DNA of 64,000 bases from Morganella psychrotolerans (GTDB lineage: Bacteria; Pseudomonadota; Gammaproteobacteria; Enterobacterales; Enterobacteriaceae), in NCBI RefSeq assembly GCF_001676055.1, contig NZ_LZEX01000034.1:1-64000 (forward strand). The letters run 5' to 3'. The notes beneath the pieces are model-generated. The model was given only the letters and a program-made list of their open reading frames with translations, did no database searches and was not told where the DNA came from. Shown piece by piece: positions 28,172 through 38,776 of this stretch (its first letter is position 1; every line of letters starts with the position of its first letter). The position numbers were made by a program, and so were the translations under genes.

Positions 28172-28258
28172 CGTAAAATTGCCTGCCACCGGCGCGGTAC
28201 TGCGGATTATGAGCCGGTCAAATAATGATCGGCATATTTCATTTCATACAGATGCGGC

Positions 28259-31200
28259 TTACTCCGCCGTATCGTTTTCATCCTCACTGACGACAAACCA
28301 CGGCGTAAACAGAACCCGCCGCTGATAACCTTTCGCTGTGACAACTTTATGCTCCCGGCCCAGCGGGTCGTAATAATGGGTATCGGTATACAGATCCTGT
28401 CGCGCACTGTCATCACTGACATATTTCCAGTCATTGACAAAATAAGGCTGATACGTGCGGACTGCATGTCCTTTGTTATCATACTCAGTACGGCCCGACA
28501 CTGCCCACCGGGCGGCGCCTTTCTCACTTTTCCGGTTTCCGGCTGCCAGTGAACCGTTTTTGTTACGGTGGAATGCATCGCCCTCTTCAAAACGGACAGA
28601 CTGCTGTAAAATCCGCCCGAAACCATCACTGAACGTGACCTGCTGACGGATTTGCTGCGTGTGTTTATCCGCCGGTTCATCATCATAGCGATCGGTTGTC
28701 AGCATCAGTACATGTGGCGGCAGTTTATCAGCACCGCTGCGCATCCAGCTGTCTGTGGCATAGACAAAACATTGCGCAACCGGCAATTGTTTTTTCATAT
28801 CAACAGCCTGTTGTACCGAGTCAGGCAGAGTCAGGGATTTCTGGCTGTACCCGGTTTGTTTACCATTTTCGGTGCCGTAAAAACGGCTGCTTATCACCCG
28901 TCCCAGTGCATCGGTTTGTACCTGACTGATATTATTGTTTGCATCGGTAACTTCCCGGACAGACAGAAAACGCCAGTCATATTTTGCCTCAGTGACAAGC
29001 CCGGAGGCATCGGTATGTTTTGTGACCACACAGTGATGTTTATCACGGGTCAGAAGACTTTCCCCGACCAACGGATTATCGCGGATACGCAGCGGCAACC
29101 AGAATTGCGCGGCATTACCGAAAGTAGTGCTGCCGGAGTTGATAACCCACACTTTTTTCTTCTGCTCAGTGCTGTCAGCAAACAGATAACCGGCTTCCTT
29201 GTAAGCACCTTGTTGCAATTGTTCTTTAATATTGATGCCGGATCCCAGTGCGGAGATGATAGTTTCATCCAGCTCTGCAGTTTCAGTGTGAGCCAGCCGT
29301 GGTGGCCAGACCGGTACCGCGACCGGAGACTGATTATCCGTGTTGAGCCAGTATGTTTGCTGTTGCCCGGTAAAGATACGTGCTGAACTGCTGCCGGTAA
29401 GCAGTGGTTGCAGTGTTTCTGCCGTAAAACCTTTGGCGGGTTGCTGTCCGGCTTTTAGCATAAAAATGTCACTGCGGTCAGTACCTGCAAGACCGGTCAG
29501 CCACTGTTCCAGTTTCAGGTTGGTCAGGTGGTGCCGTGTATGTCGTGATAGCGACACAATTAACTGCAACTGCTGTTCATCATAACCGGACTCAAACAGT
29601 GAGGCGGGCAGCGTATCAGGCAGCGGATTGGTTCCGGGTTTCGGACGGCGCGGGTAGTGAATTTGCGCCTCACGCAGCGGATAACCGTACTCATCCGCAC
29701 TCAATACAACGGATTGCGAACACTGCGGATCTGCGCTCATGCGTTCATAGTGATATTCACGGTTTTCTGATACAGACGGATGGATAACCGGCACGGCCGC
29801 ATCCGGCGTAATCAGACGGACAGTCAACCGTTGTTCACTGACACTGTAAGGTAAATCCTGTTGCTGACTGCCGTCTTTGCCGTAAATTTCACTGCGTAAC
29901 AGCATGCCTTTTTGGGCGCGGGCGAGCCAGAACGCCTGTTTTTTCTGCTGTTCATCAGTACAGAGTGTTTCATTATCTCCGCTGCCGGTTGTCAGACGGG
30001 TAACAAACCCGGCAAAGGCATTCTTATCGCCCTGCCAGTATTCATTTTTCAGCAATGTATCGACAGGTTCATAACCGGTGGCATACCAGCTACGGGTGAG
30101 TACAGGCATAGTCAGTACCCCGCTGGTATCATGGGCGGCAGCAGTATCGGTATCCTGCACCTCCACACAACCGAAACCACGGAATTCCCGCTCGCGGGCA
30201 TCCCAGACACCGTGATGGTAACGCGCTTCACTCACCAGTTTGTTGCCGGTAATTTCATCGCTGGTTTCTGTTTTCCATAAGGTGTGGATCGGAAATGGCA
30301 GATAAGAAACCGGCTCGCGGGTTTTATCATCCAGACGGAACTGCGCAGAGCTGCGGTAATGCAGCTTTTGTGACATTCCCATCTGATTATTTATCTGATT
30401 AAGCAGCCACGGTTTTTCGGTGGTCAGATGCAGCAGATAATGGCGCGGTGTAGTGTGCGGTACGGTCAGCAGCAGACTGGCGACACCCAGTCCCTGCACA
30501 TCGGCTACCTGTAAACGACAGGTGTGGTTATAGCGCACACCGGCCGGCAGTTTGACGGTTTGTGGTTTATCAAACCCGTTCCCGCTGCGGTTGCGGTAAA
30601 TTTCAATATAATCACTGCGGGCATACAGAATATCGGCGGTGCCGCTGCCATCAATATCTGCCAGATAAACATAACCGGCATTAAATTCTGCCTGTGTTTT
30701 ACTGAAGCCGTCCAGTGCCAGGGGCTGACCAAAGTGCCCGTGACCCAGGTTAGGCCAGCAGACCACGCCGTCGGCACTGATTTGCACTAAATGCTGCTGA
30801 CCGGAACCGAGAACATCACTGAATGCCACCAGGGTGGACGCATCGCCGTCCGGTGATGGCAGCACGATTTTCTCTGCCTGCGGAATATTCTGTGCCGCTA
30901 ACCAGCCGTCTTTGCTGCCCGGCCAGATGCGCACGCTGCGCGGGCCGATAAGCACCAGATCTGTCGCGCCGATCCCGTTAATGTCGGTCATTTGCGCGGC
31001 AGGATGGCTGTATTCCAGCGGCAGGGCACTGAGTGGCGTGAAGTTCAGCCACTTTGCCGGATCATCGGTTTGCTGAACATATTGCCCGTGTACACCCGGC
31101 TGAGTGACGACCCACTGCATACGACCATCGCCATCCAGATCGGTGAGCATTGCGCCATCTTTCAGTGTGGGGATATTATCCAGACACTGTGGTTTATCCC

Positions 31201-32500
31201 ATATCACCGCATTGACATCATCACTTTTGGTATCACGAACCGGTGCGCGGTAGTACCAGGCACCGCTGTCCTGATACAGAACACCCGCAATACCTTCGCC
31301 GTGCAGATCAATATACTGCCACGGCTGATACGGATTAAGTTTGCCCATCTCCTGCTGAGACCACTGCGGGGAGCCGGGGATGTCAAAGGTTTGCCAACCG
31401 AAGGTAAGCGGCGGCAGGGACTGTACTTTGCCGTTATCCTCAAACGCCATCTGTCGTGCGGCAGTCAGTGTGGTGATAAACGCGGTTTCCTGATACTCAA
31501 GCAGCAGGCGGGAGACCAGAGCCGGTTCATCCTCGCCACTTGCTTGTCCGTCCAGGGTTTTCAGGCGATGGAACATTAATACCTGGCGACACAACCGGCG
31601 GGTGCGCAGATCAAACCCGTAAGCATAACCGGAGAACGGATCCTGACGGCAAAGCCAGCCGGAACCGGCTTTAAACAGTGGTTTTTCAGCCGGTCTAACG
31701 GAACGCTCACCATAGTCAAATACCAGCACAAACAGCCAGCCGGCTTTTGTGGCATCGTTGCCGTTAAAACAAGGGAATGTGCGTCCGGCGGTGATATTGC
31801 CGTAATGAACTTCACTGAGATAGCGCTGGCTGTGACTGCCTGTATGCGTGGTTTTTTCCTGCTCACTGCAATTTACATCGTCTTCCGCGCGGTAACGGTA
31901 ATAAATTTGTTCACCGGTGGCGGAGACCGAGGCGTTAAGTAACCAGCGGGCGGTATTGCTGCCGTCACTGACGCGGGCCGATAATTCATAACCCAGCAAA
32001 TGTACCTGACCGTCTGCGGTATACCACAGCCAGAAATCCGGCTCTGTGGTGCTGCCTTGCGGCTGCCAGTATTCCAGTCGGCTGAAATTGCTCTCCACAC
32101 GGGCGCGGTAAGTGGTTATCTGATAAGAAATGGCCAGTTTCACACCAAACAGGGTCTGGCGTTTATCAGCGGTTCCGGGGATAACCACCAGCACGTCACC
32201 GGCAGGATCAAGAAATTCATCGTCAGCCGTATAAGAAGGAACGCCTTTGCGGGTGCGGCGACTGATTGCCGGAAGATTCACATCCCAGCCGATACCAAAA
32301 GTACTATTACCGCCCTGACTGCTGTAACTGAGTGAAAGAGAAGGCGCATAGCCGCGTCCGGCACTGACGGGCAGCGGCAGGGATAACGACGCCGCGCCGT
32401 CCGGACCGGCAGCGCCCGCCTGTCCGGAAAGTCCTGTCAGTGCACCGCCGCCTTTCGGAAGAGACGGTGCCTGAGGGCTGATATTGTCTGAATTTTGCAT
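28259..32500 (-). CDS. Tc toxin TcB subunit (TcdB/TcaC-like, SpvB domain)
   Basis: The protein has 1413 residues, a little shorter than the roughly 1480 of Photorhabdus TcdB/TcaC. It begins with the SpvB-type region: SLPKGGGALTGL, then SLSLPLPVSAGRGYAPSL, then GNSTFGIGWDVNLPAISRR. FG-GAP/propeller-like repeats follow (DGDGRMQWV, DIDGSGTADILYARS), then the TcB middle domain, and the end PWFVVSEDENDTAE, typical of TcB where TcC would join. TcB normally forms, with TcC, a cocoon that holds the toxic C terminus, and its propeller docks on TcA. No TcC follows. An AGGAG seven bases upstream fixes the start. It is 50 bases downstream of TcA and probably in one operon with it. Confidence 0.93.
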   Translation of the reverse strand: MQNSDNISPQAPSLPKGGGALTGLSGQAGAAGPDGAASLSLPLPVSAGRGYAPSLSLSYSSQGGNSTFGIGWDVNLPAISRRTRKGVPSYTADDEFLDPAGDVLVVIPGTADKRQTLFGVKLAISYQITTYRARVESNFSRLEYWQPQGSTTEPDFWLWYTADGQVHLLGYELSARVSDGSNTARWLLNASVSATGEQIYYRYRAEDDVNCSEQEKTTHTGSHSQRYLSEVHYGNITAGRTFPCFNGNDATKAGWLFVLVFDYGERSVRPAEKPLFKAGSGWLCRQDPFSGYAYGFDLRTRRLCRQVLMFHRLKTLDGQASGEDEPALVSRLLLEYQETAFITTLTAARQMAFEDNGKVQSLPPLTFGWQTFDIPGSPQWSQQEMGKLNPYQPWQYIDLHGEGIAGVLYQDSGAWYYRAPVRDTKSDDVNAVIWDKPQCLDNIPTLKDGAMLTDLDGDGRMQWVVTQPGVHGQYVQQTDDPAKWLNFTPLSALPLEYSHPAAQMTDINGIGATDLVLIGPRSVRIWPGSKDGWLAAQNIPQAEKIVLPSPDGDASTLVAFSDVLGSGQQHLVQISADGVVCWPNLGHGHFGQPLALDGFSKTQAEFNAGYVYLADIDGSGTADILYARSDYIEIYRNRSGNGFDKPQTVKLPAGVRYNHTCRLQVADVQGLGVASLLLTVPHTTPRHYLLHLTTEKPWLLNQINNQMGMSQKLHYRSSAQFRLDDKTREPVSYLPFPIHTLWKTETSDEITGNKLVSEARYHHGVWDAREREFRGFGCVEVQDTDTAAAHDTSGVLTMPVLTRSWYATGYEPVDTLLKNEYWQGDKNAFAGFVTRLTTGSGDNETLCTDEQQKKQAFWLARAQKGMLLRSEIYGKDGSQQQDLPYSVSEQRLTVRLITPDAAVPVIHPSVSENREYHYERMSADPQCSQSVVLSADEYGYPLREAQIHYPRRPKPGTNPLPDTLPASLFESGYDEQQLQLIVSLSRHTRHHLTNLKLEQWLTGLAGTDRSDIFMLKAGQQPAKGFTAETLQPLLTGSSSARIFTGQQQTYWLNTDNQSPVAVPVWPPRLAHTETAELDETIISALGSGINIKEQLQQGAYKEAGYLFADSTEQKKKVWVINSGSTTFGNAAQFWLPLRIRDNPLVGESLLTRDKHHCVVTKHTDASGLVTEAKYDWRFLSVREVTDANNNISQVQTDALGRVISSRFYGTENGKQTGYSQKSLTLPDSVQQAVDMKKQLPVAQCFVYATDSWMRSGADKLPPHVLMLTTDRYDDEPADKHTQQIRQQVTFSDGFGRILQQSVRFEEGDAFHRNKNGSLAAGNRKSEKGAARWAVSGRTEYDNKGHAVRTYQPYFVNDWKYVSDDSARQDLYTDTHYYDPLGREHKVVTAKGYQRRVLFTPWFVVSEDENDTAE

Positions 32501-32515
32501 AATAAACTCCTGAAC

Positions 32516-32537
32516 GGGCAGCCCGCAGGCTGCCCGG
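32516..32537 (-). promoter_or_regulatory. Hairpin between TcA and TcB genes
   Basis: CGGGCAGCC, loop CGCA, GGCTGCCCG: a perfect 9-bp GC-rich stem in the 50-base gap. There is no U tract, so it more likely tunes stability or the TcA:TcB ratio than ends transcription. Confidence 0.6.
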
Positions 32538-32550
32538 ATTAGGATAAAAA

Positions 32551-35500
32551 TTAACGGATGGTGTAACGGATATGGACGATAATATCGCTCAGACTGAGCA
32601 GCAGTGTTTTCTGTTCATCCTCTGTTGCTTCCGGGAAGCTCAGAGTCAGGCTGTTATTATCATTCACCGGGATACCTTCAAATGGCAGCCAGCGGCCGTC
32701 ATTGAAATCGAGCTGGAACTGACCGCTGTCATTCATCCCGTGGGAAACGGCAATCGCTTTACAGCCTTTCGCCAGTTTCTCACCACCGCCGTAACTGAGC
32801 ACGGCGCGCACATCCTGATACGGACCGGCCAGCGCCGGTAAGGTCACACTGATCTGTTTGATACGGCGTGTGTTACCCAGCGTGGCAGGATAGTTCTTCA
32901 TGATGTTCAGCGCACTCAGATTGAACGCGGCATGCAACTGTCCATCTTTGGTCATGGACAGCCCGGTTGCTGCCGGTGTATCGCCGGAACCACCTTTTTT
33001 CAGCAATTCAGCGATGGCATCAGCCAGGATAACAGGTGACTCATATCCCTTGTACACTTTACTCAGGGAAACGGTGCGGGTGACCTCCAGCGCGCGATGA
33101 TCCCACTTCAGCCACGCCTGTTCCATTTCTGTCAGGTTCAGCAGCAGGGATTCCCCGGCCATCAGTCCGGCATTACTGCTCTGCCATGCACCCGGTTTGA
33201 TGTAGCGGGTAGTCTCCCCGGTCTGCCATGTAAAGGCGGCTTCAGCCATCATGCAGCGGGCGGCGGTCAGGTCGTAGAAGCGGTAATAGATGGATGCCAG
33301 ACGGCCGCGCAGCCAGCTGTAGAGTGCTTTGTTGCTGAATTTGCGCTGCAGGAATTCCAGTTGTGCCTGAGTCTGTGCCTGCTGGATTTCCAGGTGTTCG
33401 CGCTGCATTTCTGTGGCTGTACGGCGGACAACCAGGGCTTCCAGTTGTGCATCAATCTGTTTCACTTCAGATTCTGCATTATTTTTCTGGATTTCCCATT
33501 CCTGACGGCGGCGGCGCCATGCCTCAGACTGGCTGATATTATCCGCGGTAGTTTTGGTGGCGGAGGCTGCCAGTGCGATACCGGAACCAATGGCTTTCGG
33601 GATACCGCCCCAGCGGCTGCCCCCCACGGCCACGCCGAAGATGTTCGGTGCCATATCGGCAGCGGCGGCAGCCATATTCAGTACTTCAACGGATGTACTC
33701 AGTACTGAAGAAGATAAATACAGATCCATGGTGCGTTTTTCTTCCGCACTGACATTTTCATCATACAGCTTGCGGTAGCTGTCAAAGCGGGATTGCGCGC
33801 CGGTGCGGCTCTGTTCCAGTGTTTTCTTCTCGGCATCCAGCTCGGCGAGCGCCTGCGCCTGCATCCGCAGAGAGGAGAGCATCAGTTCACCGGCCTGGTT
33901 TTGCAGCAGCTCACTCATCGCTTCCGCATCCTGGCGCTCGATCAGCCCCTGAAGGGTGGAACCGAACTGCATCAGTTGCCCGGTCAGTGAACGCGCACTG
34001 TCCAGCGCCTGCGGGAAGCGCATTGCCGGGATGTCAGCAGACGGTAACGATTTGCCGCCGCCGGAGGCTGCGGCTGCGGCACTGAGCAGAGCAGCCGGGT
34101 CTGCCGGCGCGGCAAAGATTGGCAGCGATAACGGCTGACCATCAATGGAGAGATTATTGCGCAGATTAAACAGGCGCATTTCCAGGGTCTGCCAGTAGCC
34201 GAGCAGTTTTTCGTTCTGCTGCGGCAGGAACAGCCCGGTCAGGGTATTGGCAGTACGGACCTCCGGCAGCAGACCGCCGCTGCGGAGACGGCTGATTTCA
34301 TCCTGCCGCTGTTTGGTCTTAGTCTTGTCTGCGGCATCATTCAGTGACGGATTACCCCAGTCGCTGCTGATCAGCGTCAGTGGTTTATCCCCGAGCAGCC
34401 CCAGTGCCTGCATATACCACATTTTGGCTTCATTGAGCGTATCGCGCTCCAGCATGCGGTAAGCGCTGTCACCACGGGCAAGGATCAGATCCAGCAGTTT
34501 CATCAGCGTACTGATTTTGTAGTGCATCGGGTCATTCTGGGCGACGGCATCCGGGTCAACCGAATCCAGCGGATCGGCGTTCCAGGAGGTATCCTCTTTC
34601 AGCGGACGCACGCGCCAGTCACCGGCATCGCTTGCGGCAGGACGCCAGATATAGCCTAACCAGCGGTTGGCTTCGGTAAAGTTCTGCTCCTGTAACAGAC
34701 GCATGGCCACCATCATCGGGGTGTAATAGAACAGCTCCCAGAAATAGAGGGCATTGGCGCCGCTGAAGTCCATCGGTTCATCGGGTTGTGACAGACCGGA
34801 GACGGATTCCAGTCCGGGGAAAGTGCCGTTGTGAACTTCAGAAGTCGTATCCAATATCCAGCCATGCGGATTAGAAGACTCCGCCTCCGGACGCTCAAGC
34901 CTGATTTCAGTTGTCCTGCCACTCTGGTAATTTGCCCTTATATAAAGGTTCTCTTTCACACCATAGGCACTCTCCAGACGCGGAATAAACAGTGTTACTG
35001 TAGTATTTACTGTACTGAGCATTCCGCTGTATATGGTGTAGAATGATGGCTGGGTATCAAAAATATTACTCTGTTCAAGTGTAAATCTCCGGTCATTGCC
35101 ATGAATAGCCTTGTCATACGGTTTCAGTGTCAGCGTCACATAAGTCCCCTGTCCCGGTTTCGGTTCCCGCAGGTTCTGGGTTTCCGGTGACAGTACCGCA
35201 TCAATACCGCGGTTGGCACGCTCAATTAACTGCCGTGCAAACAGAGTATTAAGACGGGTGCGGTAAGCATCCCATTCCATGTATTGGGCGCCGTCGTCGG
35301 TGGTATGCAGGGTGATAACAGTGTCACTGATTTTTGGTGTTTCCAGCGTTAACTGATAAGTAGTGCTGGCAATCAGTGGATCTATGCCGGTATAACTGAC
35401 TTTTACAGTGATGGTCTGTTTAGTGCTCCCACCCGGTAGTTTCAGAGACAGAGAGCCAAAGTCAAAAGACAGCGTTTCTGTTGACCGCGCCGGATATTCC

Positions 35501-38388
35501 GGCGCCGTCATCCCTGTATCACTGCCTTTGACGGTTTTGAATGTCTGTCCGTCACTGGTGATAAAGTCTATACGAATATTATCGGCACTGAAGGGTTCGG
35601 CTCGTTTGATTAATTTACCGGTATTTAGTTCAGCATCGGGGTTATTAAATGAACCCATATGAAGAGTATATTGTGGCGTATCAGAAGAAACTTCAGATAC
35701 AGAGATAGATTCATCAGACTCATATCCCTGAGACTTCTCCTTGATATCATACTCATATCTTTGCATCGGGAAAGCAGCGGTTTTTTGGGAATTAACTAAA
35801 TAAAACGTTTCAGGCGGATTCCAGCTGCTTTCACCTGCAATAGTCATGTACGCTGTATACCCCCCATTTCTCTTTTCTTCGAGCATAGTCAAGGTGACGT
35901 TACCGTTCGGAAAAGGCGCTTTCAGCGGCTTGTATTTTATGCTTTGCGGTGTGTAGATAATGTTGCCATCATTCAAGCTGCTAATACACATATCCCTGAC
36001 TTTGTCACCAATATATGAGAAAAAATCATCTGGATTAATTGTAATATAGGCTTTCGGTTTGAGCGTCAGTATAGAGTCATTATAAAGTGGAACACTATCG
36101 GGAGAGAAAGTCAGCTGCAGTGATTTATTTCCATCCATGGATACCTTCGAAAATTCCATATGATAATTTCCGCTCATAAGTGTATTCACTTTAACGACGG
36201 ATTCGGTATCCAACTGTGTTTTTACAATATTCAAGGTACTTGCCACTCCGGGAGCATCAGTACCGGTCATATTCTGCTGAATGTATAAACCGAAATATAG
36301 ATGTTGATCTGTGGTATCCATCTTGACTTTTTTTTGATAACAGCCAATCGTCAGGGTATTGTTATCCGGGTTTGCACTGCAATAGAGGCCCGGTTTTTTT
36401 GATGTTGAGTTAAGTTTGCCGGTAACGTTGTAACTGAACGGTGATGCCCAGCTTCCGTCATATTTAATATGAGTGAGTTTGACACTGAAAGTGGAAATCT
36501 CTTTTTTGCCTTCGTCATCTTTACGGATCTGTTCTTCTACCCATAACAGATACAGACGCGAACGGTAAATAACCGGACGCACCATATCCTGATACGGATT
36601 AACAGCACAGGTAATTTCTTTCCAGTCACTCCAGGCATTGGCGGCAAAACGGCCGTTTTGACATTTGCTGTGATCGGCTTTGCGCCAGTAATATTTTTTC
36701 GGCTCAGTCTGGCTGGTGCCGATAAACCAGGTATTACCCTGATCAATATCAATTGCATCATGATAGCCACTGACCACTTTCAGGTTAGCGACCTGTTCAA
36801 AGGCGGTCAGATACTGGCGGAAACCATTTTCCAGGGTGTCGCTGTTAAGCTCACTTTGTGAAAGCTGCTCCAGCATGGTGTTCATCATCCCGGTCTGACC
36901 GATACGGATGGTCGGGTCAATGTAGTTTTCAGGGTAATAGACTAACTGAGACACGCCGGCCCAGGTGCTGTAGCGTTTATTATAGGTATCCCAGTCTTTA
37001 AAGAACTGACGCGCCAGTACCGCACTGTCTGCACCCGGCTCATCACCGGCAATGGTGCGGTTAATATAGAGCTGAATACCGGCAATCGCATCGGCCAGCC
37101 GTGTGGTGGTGATGGCAGCACTGACTTTGCCGTCCACCAGCAGATTACGCCAGATATCATCACGGTCTGCCAGTGGTTTACCCATAATCAGAGAGCGGTA
37201 CTCCCCGCTGAGGGCTTCACTGCGGCGCGGTTCAGATTGATCCTGCAGCTGTTTTGTCTGCTGTTCGTTCAGACCGGCCTGTAACAGCCCTGACAGGGTA
37301 GTGAGTTCACTGTAGGCTGCAGCGGTTTTTTCTGTGATGGTGAGGAGACTGACAAAATCCTCAGGCAGAATATTCAGTGTATCGGCGATATCAATATAAA
37401 CTGCTAATTTTGCCAGTTGCTGCCAGGTTCTGATGGTTTCGTCGCTGCCGATACTTTTCAGGGCGCTGCGGATTGTAATGTAAGACAGATTTAAGGACCG
37501 CCAGAGAAGGCTGTCAGATAAATATCCGGCGGACAGTTGTTCCAGTACTTCACCGGCTTTTTCACCACAACGGTTGATCATATCATGGAATGCACTGATT
37601 TCGCGCAGTTCAGCTACCGTAGTGACCGGTGCACCCTTTGACAGTACCTGAAGCTCTGCACCACTGAGTGCCAGTACCCGTATAAGCAATGCCCGCTGTG
37701 CCAGTGCCTCACACCATTTTGCCTGCAAATCCGGGGTTTTATCAGCGATTAACATCGTCCATAAATCGCGGGTCAGCGGAACTCCGTCACGATGATGATT
37801 ATCCAGCCAGCGCAATAACGCCTCACCCTGTTCAGGGTTTTCCAGTTGCATCGCTGCGGCAATGAGCGGGGCCATCGTTGCACGTAATGTGTCATCATTT
37901 TTGCTGTCAATACCGCCGTTACGCAGGGTATCAAGCAGCGTTTTCATTTCACTGGTTGGTTTTTTAGCGTATGAGTTTATTTGCAGCCAATACAGCGTAT
38001 CTGCAGATATATTGTGTGTATTCAGCCATGCCGTGGTTTGCCATACATAATTAATGAAATCGCGACGTTTGCTGTCTGACAGGTCACGAATACGCATATT
38101 TGAGAATGGTGAATAAATACACAGGTGATAGAATTGAAGAATTCCACTGCCACACGTATCTGCAAGTAATTTAATAAAATACATTTCACTGATTCTTTGG
38201 ATACTATTATCAGTTTCAGGAGTGGTATAACTCATCAGATAACGAATACTGTTTAGTTCAGTTTCGGTTACCTGTAACGCACTGAGGAGATTTTTAATTC
38301 TGTCATCTTTTTTATCAGGGTAAAAAATATATAATTGTTTTCCCCCCAGTGAATAAACCTCACCATTAAGCGGCGGGTTATTAAACAT
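32551..38388 (-). CDS. TcA downstream open frame (1945 aa: shell, pore and TcB-binding domains)
   Basis: This is the large intact part of TcA as the frame stands. It contains the alpha-helical shell, the neuraminidase-like segment (FKDWDTYNKRYSTWAGVSQL, then PENYIDPTIRIGQT), receptor-binding inserts (about 35.1-36.4 kb), the pore-forming helices (the ELDAEKKTLEQSRTGAQSRF and EVKQIDAQLEALVVRRTATE coiled coil, and a Gly/Ala-rich hydrophobic turn), and the C-terminal TcB-binding beta sandwich (ISVTLPALAGPYQDVRAVLS). The first ATG used here (38388) is internal to the TcA fold and lacks a proper start context, so separate expression is doubtful. Confidence 0.88.
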   Translation of the reverse strand: MFNNPPLNGEVYSLGGKQLYIFYPDKKDDRIKNLLSALQVTETELNSIRYLMSYTTPETDNSIQRISEMYFIKLLADTCGSGILQFYHLCIYSPFSNMRIRDLSDSKRRDFINYVWQTTAWLNTHNISADTLYWLQINSYAKKPTSEMKTLLDTLRNGGIDSKNDDTLRATMAPLIAAAMQLENPEQGEALLRWLDNHHRDGVPLTRDLWTMLIADKTPDLQAKWCEALAQRALLIRVLALSGAELQVLSKGAPVTTVAELREISAFHDMINRCGEKAGEVLEQLSAGYLSDSLLWRSLNLSYITIRSALKSIGSDETIRTWQQLAKLAVYIDIADTLNILPEDFVSLLTITEKTAAAYSELTTLSGLLQAGLNEQQTKQLQDQSEPRRSEALSGEYRSLIMGKPLADRDDIWRNLLVDGKVSAAITTTRLADAIAGIQLYINRTIAGDEPGADSAVLARQFFKDWDTYNKRYSTWAGVSQLVYYPENYIDPTIRIGQTGMMNTMLEQLSQSELNSDTLENGFRQYLTAFEQVANLKVVSGYHDAIDIDQGNTWFIGTSQTEPKKYYWRKADHSKCQNGRFAANAWSDWKEITCAVNPYQDMVRPVIYRSRLYLLWVEEQIRKDDEGKKEISTFSVKLTHIKYDGSWASPFSYNVTGKLNSTSKKPGLYCSANPDNNTLTIGCYQKKVKMDTTDQHLYFGLYIQQNMTGTDAPGVASTLNIVKTQLDTESVVKVNTLMSGNYHMEFSKVSMDGNKSLQLTFSPDSVPLYNDSILTLKPKAYITINPDDFFSYIGDKVRDMCISSLNDGNIIYTPQSIKYKPLKAPFPNGNVTLTMLEEKRNGGYTAYMTIAGESSWNPPETFYLVNSQKTAAFPMQRYEYDIKEKSQGYESDESISVSEVSSDTPQYTLHMGSFNNPDAELNTGKLIKRAEPFSADNIRIDFITSDGQTFKTVKGSDTGMTAPEYPARSTETLSFDFGSLSLKLPGGSTKQTITVKVSYTGIDPLIASTTYQLTLETPKISDTVITLHTTDDGAQYMEWDAYRTRLNTLFARQLIERANRGIDAVLSPETQNLREPKPGQGTYVTLTLKPYDKAIHGNDRRFTLEQSNIFDTQPSFYTIYSGMLSTVNTTVTLFIPRLESAYGVKENLYIRANYQSGRTTEIRLERPEAESSNPHGWILDTTSEVHNGTFPGLESVSGLSQPDEPMDFSGANALYFWELFYYTPMMVAMRLLQEQNFTEANRWLGYIWRPAASDAGDWRVRPLKEDTSWNADPLDSVDPDAVAQNDPMHYKISTLMKLLDLILARGDSAYRMLERDTLNEAKMWYMQALGLLGDKPLTLISSDWGNPSLNDAADKTKTKQRQDEISRLRSGGLLPEVRTANTLTGLFLPQQNEKLLGYWQTLEMRLFNLRNNLSIDGQPLSLPIFAAPADPAALLSAAAAASGGGKSLPSADIPAMRFPQALDSARSLTGQLMQFGSTLQGLIERQDAEAMSELLQNQAGELMLSSLRMQAQALAELDAEKKTLEQSRTGAQSRFDSYRKLYDENVSAEEKRTMDLYLSSSVLSTSVEVLNMAAAAADMAPNIFGVAVGGSRWGGIPKAIGSGIALAASATKTTADNISQSEAWRRRRQEWEIQKNNAESEVKQIDAQLEALVVRRTATEMQREHLEIQQAQTQAQLEFLQRKFSNKALYSWLRGRLASIYYRFYDLTAARCMMAEAAFTWQTGETTRYIKPGAWQSSNAGLMAGESLLLNLTEMEQAWLKWDHRALEVTRTVSLSKVYKGYESPVILADAIAELLKKGGSGDTPAATGLSMTKDGQLHAAFNLSALNIMKNYPATLGNTRRIKQISVTLPALAGPYQDVRAVLSYGGGEKLAKGCKAIAVSHGMNDSGQFQLDFNDGRWLPFEGIPVNDNNSLTLSFPEATEDEQKTLLLSLSDIIVHIRYTIR

Positions 38389-38776
38389 CCGGTCAAACTG
38401 GCTGAGCTGCCCGTCATAGCCGACGGTGCTGATAGTGGCACCACTCAGAATTAAAGCATCATCGTTGCCGATATTGTAGCGTTTACGGTAGAGCAGGAAT
38501 TCACAGAAGCGGTGTAATACATCTTTGTTTAAAGCGCTTCCCAGGCGGGTTAATGCACGCTGGGTTTCCAGCGGAGTTATACCGGTAGCTTTGGCCAGGC
38601 GCAGGAGTTTGTTGAGGGCGAGGAGCCATGGGGTTGCGGATGCTTGAGCAGGGAGAAAATAAAAATATGCATAATCCCAACCATCTGATGTACTTACTTT
38701 CTTATGCCGTCTTATAACAATTAAATTATTTTGATCCAGAGATGTATCGAGTGTAAACGGAATACTGTAATGTTGG

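Noticed and set aside
30992..31579. A 195-codon plus-strand frame inside TcB
   Set aside because: Antisense shadow of the TcB propeller region, with no supporting signals.
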